Positions 63,157 through 64,000 of a DNA stretch of 64,000 bases are shown one piece after another. A model generated the notes under the pieces. It did not search any database, had not been told where the DNA came from, and saw nothing but the letters and a program-made list of their open reading frames with translations. Position 1 is the stretch's first letter; each line of letters begins with the position of its first letter. Origin of the DNA: Nocardioidaceae bacterium (GTDB lineage: Bacteria; Actinomycetota; Actinomycetes; Propionibacteriales; Nocardioidaceae); the NCBI GenBank assembly GCA_030655315.1, contig JAURVT010000049.1, positions 243,208 through 307,207 of the forward strand, read 5' to 3'. The translations under genes and the position numbers were made by a program.

Positions 63157-64000
63157 GTGCCCACCGCCGTCGAGCTGCACCGCCGGGGACGGGGCGCGAC
63201 CAACGCCGGCCGCTTCGCCTCGGCACGCACCCTGCTCACGGCGGCGCTGGACCAGGCCGACGACCCCGACACCCGGGTCGCCGTGCAGCTGACGCTCGCG
63301 CACGTCGAGACCGAGACCGGCAGCACCGCCCGCGGGCTCACCCTGTGCGAGCAGGCGGTCGCGACGCCGGGCACCTCGCCGCGCACCACGGGACTGGCCC
63401 ACGGCCAGCTCGGGCTCGTCCTGATGCGGTCCGGCACGGTCGACCGCGCGCTCACCGAGCTCACGCTCGCGCTCGACCACCTCGCGGGCGACGACCGCGA
63501 GACCGGTCGCGTGCTGCTCAACCGCGGCACCGTGCACCTCGTGCGGGGCGACGGCGAGGCCGCGCTGCGCGACTTCGGCGCGGCCGCCGCGTCGCTCGAC
63601 GCCGACGACGACGCCGTCCTGCGGGCCCAGGCGCAGCACAACGAGGGCTACGCCAGCCTGCTGCAGGGCGACCTCGTCGCCGCGCTGCGCCTGATGGACG
63701 CCGCCCGCCCGGTGCTGGCCCCGCTGTCGACGGTCTCGCGCGCCGTCGGGGACCAGGACCGCGCCGAGGTGCTCACCGCCGCCGGCATGGTGCTCGAGGC
63801 CGAGCTCGCCCTCACCGACGCCGTGCGCGCGTTCGGTGCCCGGCGGGCCCGTCAGCACCAGGGCGAGGCCGAGCTCGCGCTGGCCCGGCTGCTCCTCGCG
63901 GAGTCCCCCCGCCGCGCGCGCACGGTCGCGCGTCGGGCCGCCCGCCGGCTGGCCCGTCGGGGCAGCACCGGGTGGGCACTGAGGGCCGACGCCGTCGCGA
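63157..64000 (+). CDS. TPR-repeat protein, N-terminal part (probable CHAT protease)
   Basis: The frame starts with GTG at 63157, 9 nt after the protease stop, and is open to the window end (281 codons). It consists of tetratricopeptide-like helical pairs, for example ELHRRGRGATNAGRFASARTLL near the start, then GLAHGQLGLVLMRSGTVDRAL and RVLLNRGTVHLVRGDGEAALRDF. In related actinobacterial gene sets the gene after an S8 protease in a sigma-linked operon encodes a TPR-CHAT (caspase-like) protein; the CHAT domain would lie beyond the window. That ending is predicted, not seen. Confidence 0.75.
   Translation, partial: MPTAVELHRRGRGATNAGRFASARTLLTAALDQADDPDTRVAVQLTLAHVETETGSTARGLTLCEQAVATPGTSPRTTGLAHGQLGLVLMRSGTVDRALTELTLALDHLAGDDRETGRVLLNRGTVHLVRGDGEAALRDFGAAAASLDADDDAVLRAQAQHNEGYASLLQGDLVAALRLMDAARPVLAPLSTVSRAVGDQDRAEVLTAAGMVLEAELALTDAVRAFGARRARQHQGEAELALARLLLAESPRRARTVARRAARRLARRGSTGWALRADAVA

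Overview
The window is GC-rich, densely packed actinobacterial chromosome. It shows many GTG starts, GTGA/ATGA stop-start overlaps, leaderless-looking promoters (TANNNT 6-7 nt before the start codon), two 13E12-type DUF222-HNH genes, and a ClpS/DUF2017/Mec-CysO-CysM/MurI/RNase PH/RdgB block in nearly the order known from Mycobacterium. The gene set fits a Nocardioidaceae-like organism (Nocardioides/Aeromicrobium type). That placement is inference; there is no rRNA here.

Layout. 1-7133: a TetR-controlled acyl-CoA catabolic cluster (thioesterase, SDR, ACAD10-like kinase, acyl-CoA dehydrogenase, two SDRs, thiolase, TetR) with the same 16-bp operator at both ends. 7206-8375: YceI and a divergent MarR regulator. 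8624-15208: EttA-type ABC-F, a pair of dynamin-like GTPases and a PrsW-like membrane protease. 15266-17221: tRNA-Arg with a decayed tandem copy, a DsbA-like thiol protein, oligoribonuclease and tRNA-His. 17241-20484: CDF transporter, b561-like/molybdopterin fusion protein, and a secreted protein flanked by twin 44-nt palindromes. 20566-27122: glycerol uptake and catabolism (glpF-glpK-glpD) divergent from an IclR regulator and a second glycerol kinase. 27127-30422: ArsR-like/beta-lactamase-like operon and a DUF222-HNH gene under a LexA-like box. 30519-41245: FAD oxidoreductase, tRNA-Lys, an ABC exporter broken by one amber codon, an epimerase, a degraded patch, a NYN-LOTUS protein, a FUSC-like transporter, Bcp and tRNA-Leu. 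41247-46245: VOC/AraC pair, TrmL, RdgB, RNase PH, a three-copy 91-bp tandem repeat, an MBL-fold phosphodiesterase-like protein and MurI. 46537-53654: PRPP synthetase paralogue, methyltransferase, CysM-CysO-Mec, glycerophosphotransferase, DUF2017, ClpS and a secreted propeller protein. 53712-58880: nicotinate phosphoribosyltransferase, SPFH/NfeD pair, XRE-cupin regulator divergent from a thioredoxin-reductase-like enzyme, and a RibD-like reductase. 59072-64000: second DUF222-HNH gene with a LexA-like box, then a four-gene unit: ECF sigma factor, small beta-sandwich protein, cytoplasmic S8 protease, and a TPR protein that runs off the end.

Working together. The glp block forms a complete glycerol-to-DHAP route. 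CysM, CysO and Mec form the sulfur-carrier cysteine pathway known in mycobacteria. The acyl-CoA genes look like one regulon with an unknown substrate. The most system-like unit of unclear function is the sigma/S8 protease/TPR operon at the right end, whose last gene probably continues into a CHAT protease domain beyond the window. Two DNA-damage-type promoters with near-identical architecture drive the two DUF222-HNH paralogues.
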